In this document: piece after piece, positions 29,973 to 31,480 of the stretch
How positions within the stretch are numbered: position 1 is the stretch's first letter
How the letters are laid out: every line of letters begins with the position of its first letter
IMG/VR virus record: IMGVR_UViG_3300025104_000004
Coordinates: 1-31,480 of that record
From: a virus
DNA length: 31,480 bases
Direction: 5' to 3' (one strand)
Program-made: the position numbers and the translations under genes
Notes under the pieces: generated by a model
The model's input: only the letters and a program-made list of their open reading frames with translations
What the model was told of the DNA's origin: nothing
Databases searched by the model: none

Positions 29973-31480
29973 TTACATTGCTGCAGCTCGAGACGCTGCC
30001 TGCCATTTCCCGCTTTTAATCTGCTCTATCACCTCCCCTACTTTTGACTTGCTGATGCCGTCGCCATACTCCGCCCTGAGAGCCTGATTAAGCCATGGCT
30101 CGATCCTGCCAATCGCATTCTTAACCTCGACAAGCAAGTCGGTAATAGATATCTGCCTGTCAAGGATGTTTCTGGATATCTCAAAGGCATCCGCCTTGAT
30201 CGGCTTATTTTCAGGTATTTCAGGCGGGCGGATATCAAGTTCTGTGCCTTTTCGGCGGATGAAGTCAACCCTGACCTTGTCGCTTTGATGGCCAAAGACT
30301 TTCAGCGGTGTTTCGTGCCCGACCGGCGGGGCAACTGCGATGCGTTTGTCGCCACTGCCCTTCCATGTGACGCCGAATTGCTCGGACGCTATCTTTTCCA
30401 TCTCAGCCTTCGCCTTTTGCGTTGTTGTGTGCTTGACGGCTTTGTATTGCCCGTAAGTAGTGCCCTGCGAGAGCCTGCCGTATTGGTCTTTTGCAATCGG
30501 TTGTAAGAGCCATGTCCGCCCGTTAAAATGTGCTTCAATCGCAGGATATTCGTATGGATTTATTACAACCTTAATCCTGCGGTTTGCGGCGTTAGGGTCT
30601 GGGATTTGATACACCTTGCCCTTAAGCCTGATATGCATTGAGCCGTTTGCCCTGCAGTCAATCTCAGGCTTGCGGATGAGCATGGTATATATTTCACGCT
30701 CAGGGCACAATCTCAATTGCTCGCTCCTGATGGTTGACCACATGGCAGATCGCGGAGACACGCCGCGCATGTCCTTTGCGCCGTTGTACATGATGCACCA
30801 GTCCAGCGCCCATGCGTTAAGCTCTGCAAGGTCTCTCGGTCTCTGAAATTTAAGCCGCGCTTCAAAGCGGTTGATTATCTTCATAAGCCCTTCAACAGCG
30901 CCCTTTGCCCTCGGATTGCCGGGCATGTGAGGCCTTACATCTATGCGCAGCGCTCTCAAAAGATTTTGATTGGCTTTATCAATAATAATGGAGCCTCTGT
31001 CAGGTATGAGTATGAAGGGCACGCCGTGAAAGTGATACTTGCCGATCATGGATTCGGCAGCGCCGTTGAAACATTCCTTTATTATCTCGTCTTTTTGCCT
31101 GAAAGCCTTGTAGAGAAAATCAGCTCCGTCAATCGCCCTCTCACCAGAGGCATAGTAATACCAGAAGAAAAATGCGCCTGTGCAATGGTCAACAACCGCA
31201 TAACGGAGGAGTTCTTTTTTGATGGACTTGGCTGTCTTGATTATTTTGTTTTTGTATAGCTCCATATCAGCGTCTCTCTCTCCCATTCCTTTGTCGTCAA
31301 GGAAGTATTGAATGCAGTTCGTTACGTCAAACTGCCAGACATGATTGGGATGCTCGCTGAGAAGTGTCTGGTGCGGCGCAGGGCGGAGTATGTCCTTAGC
31401 CGATATTTCTCTTTCGCGCATCAAGCCGACAAAACGCGAGGTCGAAACCCCTATGTCTACCCCTGAGTCTTCAAGTATTT
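29973..31480 (-). CDS. MuA-like DDE transposase, N-terminus outside window
   Basis: At least 501 residues are open to the window edge, so the gene is partial at its 5' end. A TTG at 31424 is in frame but should not be the start, because EDSGVDIGVSTSRFVGL upstream of it reads as the end of a DNA-binding domain. The catalytic domain has VWQFDVT, then ILIPDRGS, then KGAVEGLMK. Numbered from the TTG these are Asp33, Asp142 and Glu178, with exactly 35 residues between the last two. A Mu-transposase C-terminal beta barrel follows (HIRLKGKVYQIPDP, RRIKVVINPYEYPAIEAHFNG) and then a C-terminal tail for MuB contact. MuA is 663 residues, so about 160 are missing. Confidence 0.93.
   Translation of the reverse strand, partial: ILEDSGVDIGVSTSRFVGLMREREISAKDILRPAPHQTLLSEHPNHVWQFDVTNCIQYFLDDKGMGERDADMELYKNKIIKTAKSIKKELLRYAVVDHCTGAFFFWYYYASGERAIDGADFLYKAFRQKDEIIKECFNGAAESMIGKYHFHGVPFILIPDRGSIIIDKANQNLLRALRIDVRPHMPGNPRAKGAVEGLMKIINRFEARLKFQRPRDLAELNAWALDWCIMYNGAKDMRGVSPRSAMWSTIRSEQLRLCPEREIYTMLIRKPEIDCRANGSMHIRLKGKVYQIPDPNAANRRIKVVINPYEYPAIEAHFNGRTWLLQPIAKDQYGRLSQGTTYGQYKAVKHTTTQKAKAEMEKIASEQFGVTWKGSGDKRIAVAPPVGHETPLKVFGHQSDKVRVDFIRRKGTELDIRPPEIPENKPIKADAFEISRNILDRQISITDLLVEVKNAIGRIEPWLNQALRAEYGDGISKSKVGEVIEQIKSGKWQAASRAAAM

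Larger units (their letters stand above)
128..31480 (-). mobile_element. Mu-like transposable prophage, right end to beyond the window
   Basis: The prophage covers the window from its right terminus at 128 and continues past 31480; the left end is not visible. The evidence is a DDE transposase plus MuB-type ATPase at the early end, Gam-, GemA- and Mor-like genes, and a Mu-type order of terminase, portal, gpF, gpG, protease/scaffold, capsid, gp36 and gp37. All protein genes are co-directional and mostly overlap by 4 to 20 bases. No tyrosine or serine integrase is seen. The tail genes are of siphovirus type (tape measure, G/GT chaperones, no sheath), so the closest morphology would be the B3/D3112 group. 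Confidence 0.93.

Overview
The window is almost entirely a Mu-like transposable prophage in a Gram-negative bacterium. It runs from its right (late) end at position 128 to beyond position 31480, and every phage protein gene is on the minus strand. The first 127 bases are host DNA. They carry the start of an O-acetylhomoserine (thiol)-lyase / cystathionine gamma-synthase type gene, which is cut after codon 16 where the phage end begins with TG. The host cannot be named from this sequence. A Gram-negative host is suggested by the exported beta-barrel-like protein and the Mu-type head. Dispersed palindromic and 8/9-bp degenerate repeats resemble those common in Nitrospirota and Desulfobacterota genomes, but that is only a guess.

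Reading in transcription order (right to left): a MuA-like DDE transposase (cut by the window edge) and a MuB-like AAA+ ATPase; small early genes (two zinc-ribbon proteins, a Gam-like DNA-end protector, a winged-helix protein, a GemA/gp16-like protein); a Mor-like activator; and a promoter region with an 18-bp dyad placed as a Mor site would be. Next come the lysis cassette (SleB-type hydrolase, holin-like protein, exported outer-membrane-like protein) and a block of receptor-binding or tail-fibre-like genes including a polysaccharide-deacetylase-like protein. The Mu-type packaging and head block follows: gp25-like membrane protein, winged helix, small and large terminase, portal, gpF-like minor head protein with a C-terminal toxin-like nuclease domain, gpG-like protein, protease with nested scaffold, decoration protein, major capsid, and gp35-, gp36- and gp37-like proteins.

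The tail block that follows has no sheath. It has a single major tail protein, a G/GT chaperone pair joined by a classic -1 slippery site, a 1101-residue tape measure and a set of tail-tip proteins. This predicts a long non-contractile tail, as in the B3/D3112-type transposable siphophages, rather than the contractile tail of Mu itself.

The most unusual element is a compact RNA gene on the opposite (plus) strand, in the only sizeable gap between the gpF and gpG genes. It has exact-consensus -35 and -10 hexamers, a 10-bp closing stem, two internal hairpins whose 5-nt loops are perfectly complementary (a predicted kissing loop), and a U-rich terminator. Also notable are host-type tandem repeats inserted in frame into several phage genes, and a composite repeat that joins a zinc-ribbon ORF to gam without a stop codon.
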